From: Vallitalea guaymasensis | GTDB taxonomy: Bacteria; Bacillota; Clostridia; Lachnospirales; Vallitaleaceae | Direction of reading: 5' to 3' | Length of the DNA: 64,000 bases | Assembly (NCBI RefSeq): GCF_018141425.1 | Contig: NZ_CP058561.1 | Coordinates: 5,518,001 to 5,582,000, forward strand | In this document: positions 35,256 through 42,467 of the stretch, in pieces | How positions within the stretch are numbered: the first letter of the stretch is position 1 | Layout: each line of letters begins with the position of its first letter | Translations under genes and position numbers: made by a program | Notes under the pieces: generated by a model | The model's database searches: none | What the model was told of the DNA's origin: nothing | Seen by the model: the letters and a program-made list of their open reading frames with translations, nothing else

Positions 35256-35801
35256 ATGAAAAAATATGTTTGTACAATTTGCGGTTATGTTCACGAAGGA
35301 GATAGTGCACCAGAGAAATGTCCACAATGTAATGCACCAGCTAGTAAGTTTGTAGAACAAGATGATACAGAAATGACTTGGGCTGATGAACATAGAATTG
35401 GAGTAGCTAAAGATGTTGACCCAGAGATCTTAGAAGGTCTTAAAATGAATTTTACAGGAGAATGTACTGAGGTTGGTATGTATCTTGCTATGGCTAGACA
35501 AGCAGATAGAGAAGGTTATCCTGAAGTTGCTGAAGCTTACAAGCGTATTGCTTGGGAAGAAGCAGAACATGCAGCAAAGTTTGCTGAATTATTAGGTGAA
35601 GTTGTAACAGCTGACACTAAAACTAATCTTCAAATGAGAGTTGATGCAGAACATGGTGCTTGCGCTGGTAAAAAAGATATTGCAACAAAAGCGAAAAAAT
35701 TAGGCTATGATGCTATTCATGATACAGTTCATGAAATGTGCAAAGATGAAGCTAGACATGGTATGGCTTTCAAGGGATTACTTGATAGATACTTTGGATA
35801 A
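35256..35801 (+). CDS. Reverse rubrerythrin (N-terminal rubredoxin domain, C-terminal ferritin-like diiron domain)
   Basis: A peroxidase-type oxidative-stress protein of anaerobes that reduces H2O2 and O2 with electrons from NADH through rubredoxin-type carriers. The rubredoxin iron site is at the N-terminus ([10 protein letters not shown] and [11 protein letters not shown]), reversed relative to classical rubrerythrin. The four-helix ferritin-like domain has [28 protein letters not shown] and [15 protein letters not shown], giving the Glu and His ligands of the diiron centre. The length of 181 aa matches the clostridial family. It is monocistronic with a consensus promoter, a Fur/PerR-like box and a strong terminator, as expected for an abundant, inducible protein. 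Confidence 0.93.
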   Translation: MKKYVCTICGYVHEGDSAPEKCPQCNAPASKFVEQDDTEMTWADEHRIGVAKDVDPEILEGLKMNFTGECTEVGMYLAMARQADREGYPEVAEAYKRIAWEEAEHAAKFAELLGEVVTADTKTNLQMRVDAEHGACAGKKDIATKAKKLGYDAIHDTVHEMCKDEARHGMAFKGLLDRYFG

Positions 35802-35812
35802 GAATAATATGA

Positions 35813-35854
35813 AGCCCCAAACCTTTATTTTATAAGGGTTAGGGGCTTTTTTTA
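35813..35854 (+). terminator. Terminator of the rubrerythrin gene
   Basis: AGCCCCAAACC pairs with GGGTTAGGGGCT, followed by seven T. It begins 12 bp after the stop codon. Confidence 0.9.
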
Positions 35855-35905
35855 ATCACAATTTTTATATGTTTTTGATTATTTTCTAAAATACAATTTA
35901 TATTT

Positions 35906-36259
35906 CTAATCTAAATGTATATATCTATATCCTACCTCAACTTCATTTAAATAAAATTGAACAATTGCATGGTCTGCATTCCAAGGTATTCTATCATAAA
36001 TTTTAAATCTATCCACTTGTTCCCTATAGTATGCTTTAGTTTTTAAATATGTATCATTTCCATCATAATATTTTATAGCAATGATGCAATCCTTGCCCCC
36101 TATACCTGATATTGATGCTACAATATCATTATCATTTTGATAAGCATAACAATCAACATCGTTTGCATTAGCAGCATATACAACTCCTTCGTGCGTGAAC
36201 ATAATTCCTAGTAATAAGCATAAAATCAATACTTGTTTTGCAAATACTTGTTTTTTCAT
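35906..36259 (-). CDS. Small secreted protein of unknown function
   Basis: 117 residues with a clear signal peptide (VLILCLLLGIMFTHEGVVYAA). The mature part of about 85 residues is predicted beta-rich, with two cysteines (VDCYAYQ and KDCIIAI) that could form a disulphide and several Tyr residues. No family is recognised. A strong AAAGGAGG ribosome binding site precedes the ATG. It stands alone between a terminator upstream and the convergent rubrerythrin gene. Confidence 0.75.
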   Translation of the reverse strand: MKKQVFAKQVLILCLLLGIMFTHEGVVYAANANDVDCYAYQNDNDIVASISGIGGKDCIIAIKYYDGNDTYLKTKAYYREQVDRFKIYDRIPWNADHAIVQFYLNEVEVGYRYIHLD

Positions 36260-36349
36260 TATTTTTTTCCTCCTTTTATTATTTAATACAATAAGAAGTA
36301 TATGCCTTTTTAGTAAAAAAGTCTGTCAATTATTAGTAATAGAATTCGC

Positions 36350-36377
36350 AAAAAAGAACAAGCATTATGACTTGTTC
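36350..36377 (-). terminator. Terminator of the DUF2642-like gene
   Basis: GAACAAG-N8-CTTGTTC (36356-36377) followed on the minus strand by TTTTTT, about 57 bp after the stop at 36434. Confidence 0.8.
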
Positions 36378-36433
36378 TACAAAATTATACTTAATCTTTA
36401 TTTTTATATTAATGAATAATTGAAGTTGAGATT

Positions 36434-36685
36434 TTATTCAGAAATAGGCATTACAAAGACAATCTGTTGAATACGAACAAAAACAGGTTGATCATCTTCC
36501 CGTTCCTTTAAGACTATATGATCTGGTTTTACATCAACTAGCGTTCCTTGAATAGCTCCTCTAAGTGTATCTACGAGTATTCTGTTTCCAATTACTGTTT
36601 GTAAAGTTTGAACTACATATGGATCAACTAAAGTAACTGTATCCATAGGAAATTCATTACGATTATTCATTTCATTAATAAACAT
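36434..36685 (-). CDS. DUF2642/YuzF-like small protein
   Basis: 83 residues. The segment VQTLQTVIGNRILVDTLRGAI followed by GTLVDVKPDHIVLK and VFVRIQQIVFVMP resembles the DUF2642 domain, a small SH3/LSm-like beta-barrel found in spore-formers such as the YuzF group, some of which are spore-coat associated. It has no signal peptide or membrane span. Its AAGG ribosome binding site lies about six bases upstream of the ATG. It is monocistronic with a terminator behind. The family call is moderate and the function unknown. Confidence 0.65.
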   Translation of the reverse strand: MFINEMNNRNEFPMDTVTLVDPYVVQTLQTVIGNRILVDTLRGAIQGTLVDVKPDHIVLKEREDDQPVFVRIQQIVFVMPISE

Positions 36686-36898
36686 TTAGAGCCTTGTTTC
36701 CTTTCTTGACATATTATAATATATTATATGTAATATCCTTATACAGTTTACATTATATATTAAAAGATTCACTTATAATTTATGAGGAATATACCTTAGG
36801 TTTATAATCGTCATCAATACTAAATGTTAAAAAATTTTCTATCATCTATATTAAGTTTAATTAACAAAAGAAAAGGTAAACTAAGTTTAATTATATTT
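36686..36898. other. AT-rich gap upstream of the DUF2642-like gene
   Basis: About 210 bases with no coding region or hairpin that I can support. Confidence 0.5.
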
Positions 36899-37057
36899 TT
36901 ATATAATCATATTGTTATACGATAGAATTAAATAAATCGAATATAATATTATACTTATAATAGTAATACCTAAAAACTCTTTTAATTTTATTTTTATTCG
37001 TCTAGTCAAATAATATATAAAAAGTAACATCGGATAAAATACTATAAACCATAACAA
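36899..37057 (-). pseudogene. Possible small hydrophobic membrane ORF, start unclear
   Basis: The frame encodes a strongly hydrophobic peptide (LLWFIVFYPMLLFIYYL, then a basic RRIKIKLKEF, then GITIISIILYSIYLIL). A TTG at 37057 is the only plausible start and has no close ribosome binding site. The open frame extends further upstream to a double TAA near 37145 without a good start. It follows another startless membrane ORF, so both may be decayed or use unusual starts. Confidence 0.25.
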
Positions 37058-37128
37058 ATCATTTAAAATGATTATACACCCCTTCCAACTATAATTGGGT
37101 AAATTAATATTAGTATATATGAAAAAGC

Positions 37129-37443
37129 TTAATCCTCTTTATTATAATCATCGTTTCCGTATCCTTTTTTCTTTAAATTATATAAGTATATTTTATATAT
37201 AATATATGCTACTAATGAAGCTGGAAAGCTTATGCAAAAAAACAAATCATATGTTTTTAATCTTGATTCCATTCCTCTTGTATACCCTTGACCTTCATAA
37301 TAGTCATTTAAGCAACCAACTATAATACCTAATACTACAATTATTATTGATATTACTATTTTGTAAGTTAAACTTATTTCCTTATTGGAGAAAAATATAA
37401 CGATATTAATAATAATTAATAAATATGGGCTTTTATATACTAA
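37129..37443 (-). pseudogene. Startless small membrane-protein ORF downstream of the 37440-37721 gene
   Basis: A 104-codon open frame with about three hydrophobic helices (ISLTYKIVISIIIVVLGIIVG; YDLFFCISFPASLVAYIIYK) and a charged tail (KKKGYGNDDYNKED). The amino-acid pattern looks like a real membrane protein. No ATG, GTG or TTG is present before residue 50 or so, and a TGA precedes it at 37446-37444, overlapping the end of the previous gene. It may be a truncated gene, or start at a rare AUU/AUA codon by coupling to the upstream stop. Confidence 0.4.
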
Positions 37444-37721
37444 TCAGTGCTTTTATCTTTGTTCTCTCTATACAATACATATCCACTTAGTAATGTTCCT
37501 GCACCACCTATTAAAGATAAGACTACCCCAACAGTTCTAAAACTGGATGTGTAAGCTTCAATAATCATATAAAATCTTTGAGTATCCATACTCCCACTTT
37601 TACTTAAAATACTTTCTCCTATTCCTTCTCCTATCCCTGGTGCACATAATATTAAAATAACTCCAACTATAAATAGTACTAATAAAATTTTTGAGTATTT
37701 TACTACCTTTTTTTCATTCAT
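37440..37721 (-). CDS. Small two-span membrane protein of unknown function
   Basis: 93 residues with two transmembrane helices (ILLVLFIVGVILILCAPGIG and VGVVLSLIGGAGTLLSGYVLY) and a short extracytoplasmic loop. No known family. The ATG at 37721 is chosen because AAAGGGG lies about nine bases upstream; an in-frame start six codons earlier overlaps that site. It belongs to a minus-strand cluster of small membrane proteins (37842-38204 upstream, startless ORF downstream). Confidence 0.6.
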   Translation of the reverse strand: MNEKKVVKYSKILLVLFIVGVILILCAPGIGEGIGESILSKSGSMDTQRFYMIIEAYTSSFRTVGVVLSLIGGAGTLLSGYVLYRENKDKSTD

Positions 37722-37841
37722 TACCCATTCCCCTTTCATAGGCTAAATATACTTTTAACTATGCTCTAGTTAACTAATCTTAATTTACAATAATATTACT
37801 TCATTACCCCTTTGACATAAATATGAATACTTGTAAAAAAG

Positions 37842-38204
37842 CTAATTAAATATATGATAATCTTTTTTTAATATAATCACTATAGATAAAATAATAAATG
37901 TCACAATAAAGTTAAAATCAAATACATAAAAAGCTAATAAAACTAATAATATACCTACTGATAATTTTACGATATTTATTTTATTATCATCATCAATATA
38001 TTTTGGCATAATTGTATACCAATATAAAAATATAATAATTGTTTTAATAGCTACTCCTGTAATTGCTCCTGATAAATAGATTAGTTTTTCTATAGTTCCT
38101 GCTTCAGGTATTTGTAATATTAATATTATAATAATAACTAAAAAGTATAGAAATAATAATACATTGCTGAATTCATTCTTAAATGAATTATTGTTACATG
38201 TCAT
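37842..38204 (-). CDS. Small multi-span membrane protein of unknown function
   Basis: About 120 residues with three or four hydrophobic helices (VLLFLYFLVIIIILIL; IYLSGAITGVAIKTIIIFLYW; LSVGILLVLLAFYVFDF; FIVTFIILSIVIIL) and a short soluble N-terminus containing Cys and many Asn. No family was recognised. The ATG at 38204 has AGGG eight bases upstream. A GTG three codons earlier is also in frame. It lies 120 bp upstream of another small membrane gene on the same strand. Confidence 0.6.
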   Translation of the reverse strand: MTCNNNSFKNEFSNVLLFLYFLVIIIILILQIPEAGTIEKLIYLSGAITGVAIKTIIIFLYWYTIMPKYIDDDNKINIVKLSVGILLVLLAFYVFDFNFIVTFIILSIVIILKKDYHIFN

Positions 38205-38213
38205 TTTATTCAC

Positions 38214-38555
38214 CCTAATTTTTTAATAACCTTAAATATTAACTAAATGTAATTTTAATCTACATTATAACACATTTCCCGACATATGTTAACAGATAAT
38301 TAAATAATAAGAAAAAAAGGAACCTGTCTTTAATTAAAAAATATTACACTATTTATACATAAATTTCTTATTGCTATTATCCCCTCAATAATATAAAATA
38401 CACTAGAGGTGATTATCTTCTAATCAGCAATCCGTTCTAATACTTAATGGTTTTACTAGTATATTATGTTTTTTTAACGCATATAGAGCCCATAAAAAAT
38501 ATAAAAATATGATGTAATCCTACTTACAACTTTGATATACTAAAGGAGGACAATT
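38214..38555. other. Divergent intergenic region with no recognised gene
   Basis: About 340 AT-rich bases between a minus-strand membrane gene and the plus-strand TPR-like gene. Only the AAAGGAGGA ribosome binding site of the latter can be supported. Confidence 0.5.
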
Positions 38556-39308
38556 ATGAATAGATTCATGTACAATGTAGTTTTTTATCTATTTACTATA
38601 ATAATAATTATCGCACTGCTAATGACAGGATTAAACCCTTTAATTGCATGGATATTAACAGTAATTTTAGTAATGACCTTATATCTTGTAATAAGTCTCT
38701 ATAGACACAAGAAAAGAATCAATCTATTAGATGAAGATTGTGACCCTGAAGCCTTTTTGGCGCAAACAGCTAAACAAAGAAAAATAACTGGAAGAAATAA
38801 AAGAGTAAGTACTTTCTTTGATATTGACGAAGCTGCTGGTTTAATGTGCTTAGGAAAATACCAGGAAGCTGCCTCTATCTTAGATTCAGTAGATAAATCA
38901 CGCCTATCAACCAAAAACGGTATTCAACTAGTCTATTATATTAATCTAATAGGATGTTACTATGAGTTAGGCGAAAAAGAAAAAGCTGAAGAATTATTTG
39001 ATAATAAGATAAGTACACTATCACCAATTAACAAACGATTGGTTACTGCAACTGAGATTGTGATAATAGAGAGATATTATGCCAATGAAGATTACCAACA
39101 TGCAAAAGAAAAATTATCTTTAATATTAAAAGCTCCTTATCTTTCCAAACGTCAAAAACTATCTCTATTATATATCTTAGGCTTAATTAATAAGCAAGAA
39201 GGTAATATAGAAGATGCAAATAAAAATTTTCAATACGTTATAGATAATGGCAATAAATTAGCAATTGTGGAAAAATCAAAACTACACATTCAAGAGGCAA
39301 ATGACTAA
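38556..39308 (+). CDS. Membrane-anchored TPR-like protein of unknown function
   Basis: 250 residues. Two N-terminal transmembrane helices (VVFYLFTIIIIIALLMTGL and LIAWILTVILVMTLYLVIS) are followed by a cytoplasmic helical region with tetratricopeptide-like hairpins, for example GLMCLGKYQEAASILDSV, LIGCYYELGEKEKAEELF, YYANEDYQHAKEKLSLIL and LGLINKQEGNIEDANKNF. Such proteins usually scaffold other proteins. The specific partner cannot be told. AAAGGAGGA precedes the ATG. The terminator stem overlaps the last codons. Confidence 0.75.
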   Translation: MNRFMYNVVFYLFTIIIIIALLMTGLNPLIAWILTVILVMTLYLVISLYRHKKRINLLDEDCDPEAFLAQTAKQRKITGRNKRVSTFFDIDEAAGLMCLGKYQEAASILDSVDKSRLSTKNGIQLVYYINLIGCYYELGEKEKAEELFDNKISTLSPINKRLVTATEIVIIERYYANEDYQHAKEKLSLILKAPYLSKRQKLSLLYILGLINKQEGNIEDANKNFQYVIDNGNKLAIVEKSKLHIQEAND

Positions 39309-39330
39309 TAATCATTTGCCTCTGTTTGTT
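39294..39330 (+). terminator. Terminator overlapping the 3' end of the TPR-like gene
   Basis: An 11-bp perfect stem GAGGCAAATGA/TCATTTGCCTC (39294-39304 with 39312-39322), loop containing the stop codon, then TGTTTGTTT. Its right arm also abuts the end of the convergent yjdF gene. Confidence 0.75.
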
Positions 39331-39749
39331 TAATGTCCTCTTTTTTTCTGTTTCTTCTTAAGTTGCTTTTTATCATATTTAACTTTTTTAAGCTCTTCTT
39401 TTCTATCTTTAGAAAGTTTTTTTCTCTGAACTTTATTAGACTCTCTTTCGGCGTTGATGGCTCGTTGAGCTTTTGTGCCTATGCCTACATCGTTGATTTC
39501 CTTTTTTATTAGTCTTTGCATCCTTTTAGGACTTATTTTTTTACTTGCATCAGATGATTTTTTTGTATCTTTCATATGCCTAGAAAAGTTTAAGTTATAA
39601 AACTCTCTTGATATAATATCATAGATTTCATAATCCTTTGGTTCACTTCCAAATAAATATTTGCATGCTGAATAGTTACCATCAACATTTTCTTCAAAGA
39701 TACCTATCCAAAAAGAGTCTTTAAATAATACCGTTAACTTAATTTCCAT
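39330..39749 (-). CDS. yjdF: YjdF family protein (DUF2992)
   Basis: 139 residues. The N-terminus (MEIKLTVLFKDSFWIGIFEE) and the middle KKISPKRMQRLIKKEI, followed by a very basic Lys-rich tail (KKLSKDRKEELKK, KKQLKKKQKKRGH), match the YjdF family. Its role is unknown; in Bacillus it is governed by the azaaromatic-sensing yjdF riboswitch. The ATG at 39749 is used because AGGGGGAA lies seven bases upstream; an earlier in-frame ATG has none. The upstream leader contains a C-rich element complementary to this ribosome binding site, consistent with RNA control. Confidence 0.82.
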   Translation of the reverse strand: MEIKLTVLFKDSFWIGIFEENVDGNYSACKYLFGSEPKDYEIYDIISREFYNLNFSRHMKDTKKSSDASKKISPKRMQRLIKKEINDVGIGTKAQRAINAERESNKVQRKKLSKDRKEELKKVKYDKKQLKKKQKKRGH

Positions 39750-39880
39750 GATAATTCCCCCTGTAATATTATTATGAAGAATGGACAACCCCAGGGGGGG
39801 CAGGTTACTGATATCATATAAGATACGTTTGGACTACCAACCAAAACTGTGTTTTTATCTTCAATATTTTACTTCATAAA
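39750..39880 (-). promoter_or_regulatory. Structured leader of yjdF, candidate yjdF-motif (azaaromatic) riboswitch
   Basis: The leader contains GGTTGGTAGTCC, AGTAACCTG and a seven-C run followed by TGGGG (minus strand, about 39800-39787). The C-run plus T can pair with the AGGGGG of the ribosome binding site (39762-39757), so a switch that hides or frees it is possible. I assign it by gene context and structure; I could not check the family consensus. Confidence 0.45.
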
Positions 39881-39935
39881 TATATTTTACTCAATATTCC
39901 TAAAATGTCAAAATGTAGATTTAGAATTATCAATC

Positions 39936-40409
39936 TTAATCGTAGTAATTTTCTTGGAAAACACAAACTGATTCAAAATATAAATTTTGAATCTCATCAA
40001 GTTGATTTTCTTCATCTAATTCTTGAAATTCTTCGCTATTAATCATCTCATATTCAAAAATGGAAGGTCTCCATAATCCTATCCCTAATGTTTTAAAGCT
40101 ATAGGAGTAACCTAGTTCCTCATCTGTTTCATCATATTTACCATACTCTGATATGTACTTAACCAACAACTTTGCTTCTGTACCAAAAAGGTCAACTCCA
40201 TTAAAAAGTACGAAATGAGTATCTGCAATAGAGTTAGGTACTTCAATAAAAACTACTTTATCGTTATCATATTCAATATGATAATCACCTATCCATTCAA
40301 TTGTTTCCTGCTTCTTAGGCATACCCAAGATACTATAGACTTCTTCTCTATTCATTCCAATTTTAATTCTTCCAATACTTTGACGTGGTATTACTTTTAA
40401 TATTTTCAT
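39936..40409 (-). CDS. Hypothetical soluble protein with an SmpA-like motif
   Basis: 157 residues, acidic, with no signal peptide. The N-terminal IGRIKIGMNREEVYSILGMPKKQ resembles the 'G-M-x-x-x-x-V-x-x-x-L-G-x-P' motif of SmpA/OmlA-like and related domains. The rest (FVLFNGVDLFGTEAKLLVKYI, LGIGLWRPSIFEYE) has the feel of small immunity or regulatory proteins, but I cannot name a family. A strong GAGGAGGA precedes the ATG. No toxin gene is next to it. Confidence 0.7.
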   Translation of the reverse strand: MKILKVIPRQSIGRIKIGMNREEVYSILGMPKKQETIEWIGDYHIEYDNDKVVFIEVPNSIADTHFVLFNGVDLFGTEAKLLVKYISEYGKYDETDEELGYSYSFKTLGIGLWRPSIFEYEMINSEEFQELDEENQLDEIQNLYFESVCVFQENYYD

Positions 40410-40482
40410 ACTATTATTATCCTCCTCTAGTGATACAGATTAACAATTTATTTATAAAATGTCAATTATTATAATTTATTGT

Positions 40483-40510
40483 GAGTGAAAACTACATTTG
40501 GATTGTATAT
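40483..40510 (+). promoter_or_regulatory. Candidate ECF sigma-factor promoter of the secreted repeat gene
   Basis: GAGTGAAAA, 10 bases, ATTGTATAT. The same two blocks with the same spacing occur at 41126-41153 upstream of the sigma factor gene. It ends 90 bp before the start codon of the repeat protein. Confidence 0.65.
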
Positions 40511-40599
40511 TTATATGACAGGCAAAGTTAACCCCAAAATATTGCGTACGAATATTTTAACTGACTATGTCTTAATAAAAAATAAAAGGATGATGAATA

Positions 40600-41001
40600 A
40601 TGAAAAATAAAATAGGTAAATTAAAAGGAATGACAATAGTAGGACTTATGGCACTGACTCTATCAACTTCAGCTTTTGCAGCAGAAACAGATCCTTATGC
40701 TAACGACAAGGATTTACAAGATATATTTAAAGTATATGAAGAAGCTCCAGATAATGGTATGCTTCTAGCTCCTAATCCTTACGCTGATGAATTGGAAGCA
40801 GAAACTGACCCTTATGCTGATGATAAAGAATTACAAGATATATTTGAACTCTATGAGGAAGCTCCTGATAACGGGATGCTTCTAGCTCCTAATCCTAATA
40901 TTGTAGATAAAGAAATTGAGGATAATAATACAACCGTTTTGAATTCAATAGGTACATTTTTCAATGGTATTTTCAATTGGTTTATGGGTATATTGGGTTA
41001 G
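40600..41001 (+). CDS. Secreted tandem-repeat polypeptide linked to an ECF sigma operon
   Basis: 133 residues of no known family. A signal peptide (TIVGLMALTLSTSAFA) is cut before AETDPY. The mature protein has two 33-39-residue copies of a unit reading AETDPYAxDKxLQDIF, then YEEAPDNGMLLAPNP, then a 15-residue linker, then a hydrophobic amphipathic end (SIGTFFNGIFNWFMGILG). It is strongly acidic apart from the tail, which resembles membrane-active peptides. The gene ends in a strong terminator and shares a promoter motif with the ECF sigma operon 180 bp downstream, so it is probably a target of it. Confidence 0.75.
   Translation: MKNKIGKLKGMTIVGLMALTLSTSAFAAETDPYANDKDLQDIFKVYEEAPDNGMLLAPNPYADELEAETDPYADDKELQDIFELYEEAPDNGMLLAPNPNIVDKEIEDNNTTVLNSIGTFFNGIFNWFMGILG
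40681..40896 (+). repeat. Two-copy 117-bp in-frame repeat within the secreted polypeptide gene
   Basis: Unit 1 begins at 40681 directly after the predicted signal peptide, and unit 2 at 40798. The 33 residues shared differ at only five positions (N/D, D/E, K/E, V/L and the like), so the duplication is recent or selected. Confidence 0.9.
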
Positions 41002-41073
41002 GCAAAAATAATATCTAGTAATATAAATGTTAACGTAATGGATTATAAAACATCTCTTTGATAATAATATTAA

Positions 41074-41113
41074 TCATGAATTTAAGTTTTTATATTTAAA
41101 TTCATGATTTTTT
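41074..41113 (+). terminator. Terminator of the secreted repeat gene
   Basis: A 12-bp perfect stem TCATGAATTTAA/TTAAATTCATGA (41074-41085 with 41096-41107), followed by TTTTTTG. Confidence 0.88.
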
Positions 41114-41125
41114 GTTAAAATAAGT

Positions 41126-41153
41126 GAGTGAAAATAATTTTTCCATTGTATAT
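41126..41153 (+). promoter_or_regulatory. Candidate ECF sigma-factor promoter of the sigma/anti-sigma operon
   Basis: GAGTGAAAA, 10 bases, ATTGTATAT, identical in both blocks and in spacing to the element at 40483-40510. It ends 30 bp before the sigma gene start. This suggests positive autoregulation. Confidence 0.65.
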
Positions 41154-41183
41154 ATACATAAAGCCTTTTAGAAGGGAGAAAAA

Positions 41184-41729
41184 ATGGAAGATAATACTAT
41201 AATTTTATTACTAAAAACTGATGCCTCACAAGGTTTATACGAAGCTACTAAAAAATATGGTGGACTTGTTAAAGGGATATGTATAAAGATACTCCATAAT
41301 CGTGTAGAAGATATAGAAGAATGTATAGCAGATACTTTTGTTAGTCTATGGAAAAATGTTAATTCTATTGACTTTAATAAAGGGGCATTAAAAGGTTATA
41401 TTGCTTCTATAGCAAGAAACACCGCAATTAATCGTTATAATAAATTAAAGCGTGAACAAACTGATTATATTCAGAACAATGATTTTGTATCTGAAGAAGC
41501 CTTAGAAGATGAAATAGCAAGAAAATCTGATTCAGTCATTTTGCAAGAACTTATAAGCAATATGGGTGAACCAGATAAAGAAATATTTATCAGAAGATTT
41601 TTCCTGTTTGAACGAGTTAAAGATATAGCTAACAGATTGCAATTAACAATCAAAACTGTTGATAATAAGCTTTTCAGAGGAAAACAAAAGCTAAAAAAAC
41701 AACTTATAGAAAGGGGTATAACACTATGA
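41184..41729 (+). CDS. ECF-type RNA polymerase sigma factor
   Basis: 181 residues with sigma region 2 (IKILHNRVEDIEECIADTFVSLWKNV, including the promoter-melting helix) at about 32-62 and region 4 (EIFIRRFFLFERVKDIANRLQLTIKTVDNKLFRGKQKLKK) at about 130-175. No region 3 is present, as expected for the ECF class. AGAAGGGAG precedes the ATG. The stop codon overlaps the anti-sigma start by four bases (ATGA). A motif shared with the upstream secreted repeat gene suggests that both are targets. Confidence 0.93.
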   Translation: MEDNTIILLLKTDASQGLYEATKKYGGLVKGICIKILHNRVEDIEECIADTFVSLWKNVNSIDFNKGALKGYIASIARNTAINRYNKLKREQTDYIQNNDFVSEEALEDEIARKSDSVILQELISNMGEPDKEIFIRRFFLFERVKDIANRLQLTIKTVDNKLFRGKQKLKKQLIERGITL

Positions 41730-42382
41730 AAGACAATGATACTAACTCAAATGATAATCTATTAGAGTATCTAGATGAAATGGAGATATATTCTGTGGAA
41801 CTGAGCAAAGACGAATTACAAAAAATTCATAAATTGGAATTAGAAAAAATAAAATCTAAGAAAGCAAAAGTATCAAAAAGATTTTTCAACTGGAAAATAG
41901 CATCTGGTCTTGTTGCTGCCTGTTTTGCATTAGTATTAAGCATAAGTATTTCTGTTCCAAAGATTATTGAACATATAGATCAGCCTACAAAAATTGCAAA
42001 TCCTTATATTGAATATAATGATGTAGCCACTGCTATAGAAGAATTAGGCTATGACGCTATGGTGCCTGCTAAAATGCCTGAAGAGTATACTCTCTCTAAT
42101 ATAGTATTAATAAATGATACAATATTATCTATTGACTATGAAACTGCTTCAGAAAAAATAAATTATAGGACTTCTGAAGGTACTGAAGATATTAGTGGTG
42201 ATTTTACAAATTATGAAAATGTTAAACAAATCCAAATAGATAATAATGATATCACTATTAAAGGTAACGATGACAAGATTCATCTAGCATCATGGAAACA
42301 CAACAATCAATCATTTTCTATATATTCAAAACAAGGTCTTTCCCAAAAACAAGTAATTAGCATCATAGAAAATATAGAATAA
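41726..42382 (+). CDS. Membrane anti-sigma factor with DUF4367-like extracytoplasmic domain
   Basis: 218 residues. A cytoplasmic N-terminus of about 55 residues (LLEYLDEMEIYSVELSKDELQKI) would bind the sigma factor. One transmembrane helix (ASGLVAACFALVLSISISV) is at about 58-77. The outer part (IEYNDVATAIEELGYDAMVPAKMP, WKHNNQSFSIYSKQGLSQKQ) resembles DUF4367. Four-base overlap with the sigma gene indicates translational coupling. The inducing signal is unknown; the outer domain is the likely sensor. Confidence 0.85.
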   Translation: MKDNDTNSNDNLLEYLDEMEIYSVELSKDELQKIHKLELEKIKSKKAKVSKRFFNWKIASGLVAACFALVLSISISVPKIIEHIDQPTKIANPYIEYNDVATAIEELGYDAMVPAKMPEEYTLSNIVLINDTILSIDYETASEKINYRTSEGTEDISGDFTNYENVKQIQIDNNDITIKGNDDKIHLASWKHNNQSFSIYSKQGLSQKQVISIIENIE

Positions 42383-42389
42383 GTTTATT

Positions 42390-42462
42390 GGGGCTGTCTC
42401 ACAATACATTTTTATTGATATTAAGATTCGTAAGATGAAATGTATTATGGTACAGCCCCTTA
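42390..42462. terminator. Long imperfect stem-loop between convergent operons
   Basis: GGGGCTGT (42390-42397) pairs with ACAGCCCC (42452-42459) and AATACATTT pairs with GAAATGTATT inside. The left end GGGGCTGTCTCA resembles terminal repeats of some insertion sequences, so it may be a small IS-derived element that now serves as terminator for both sides. Confidence 0.65.
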
Positions 42463-42467
42463 TTTAA

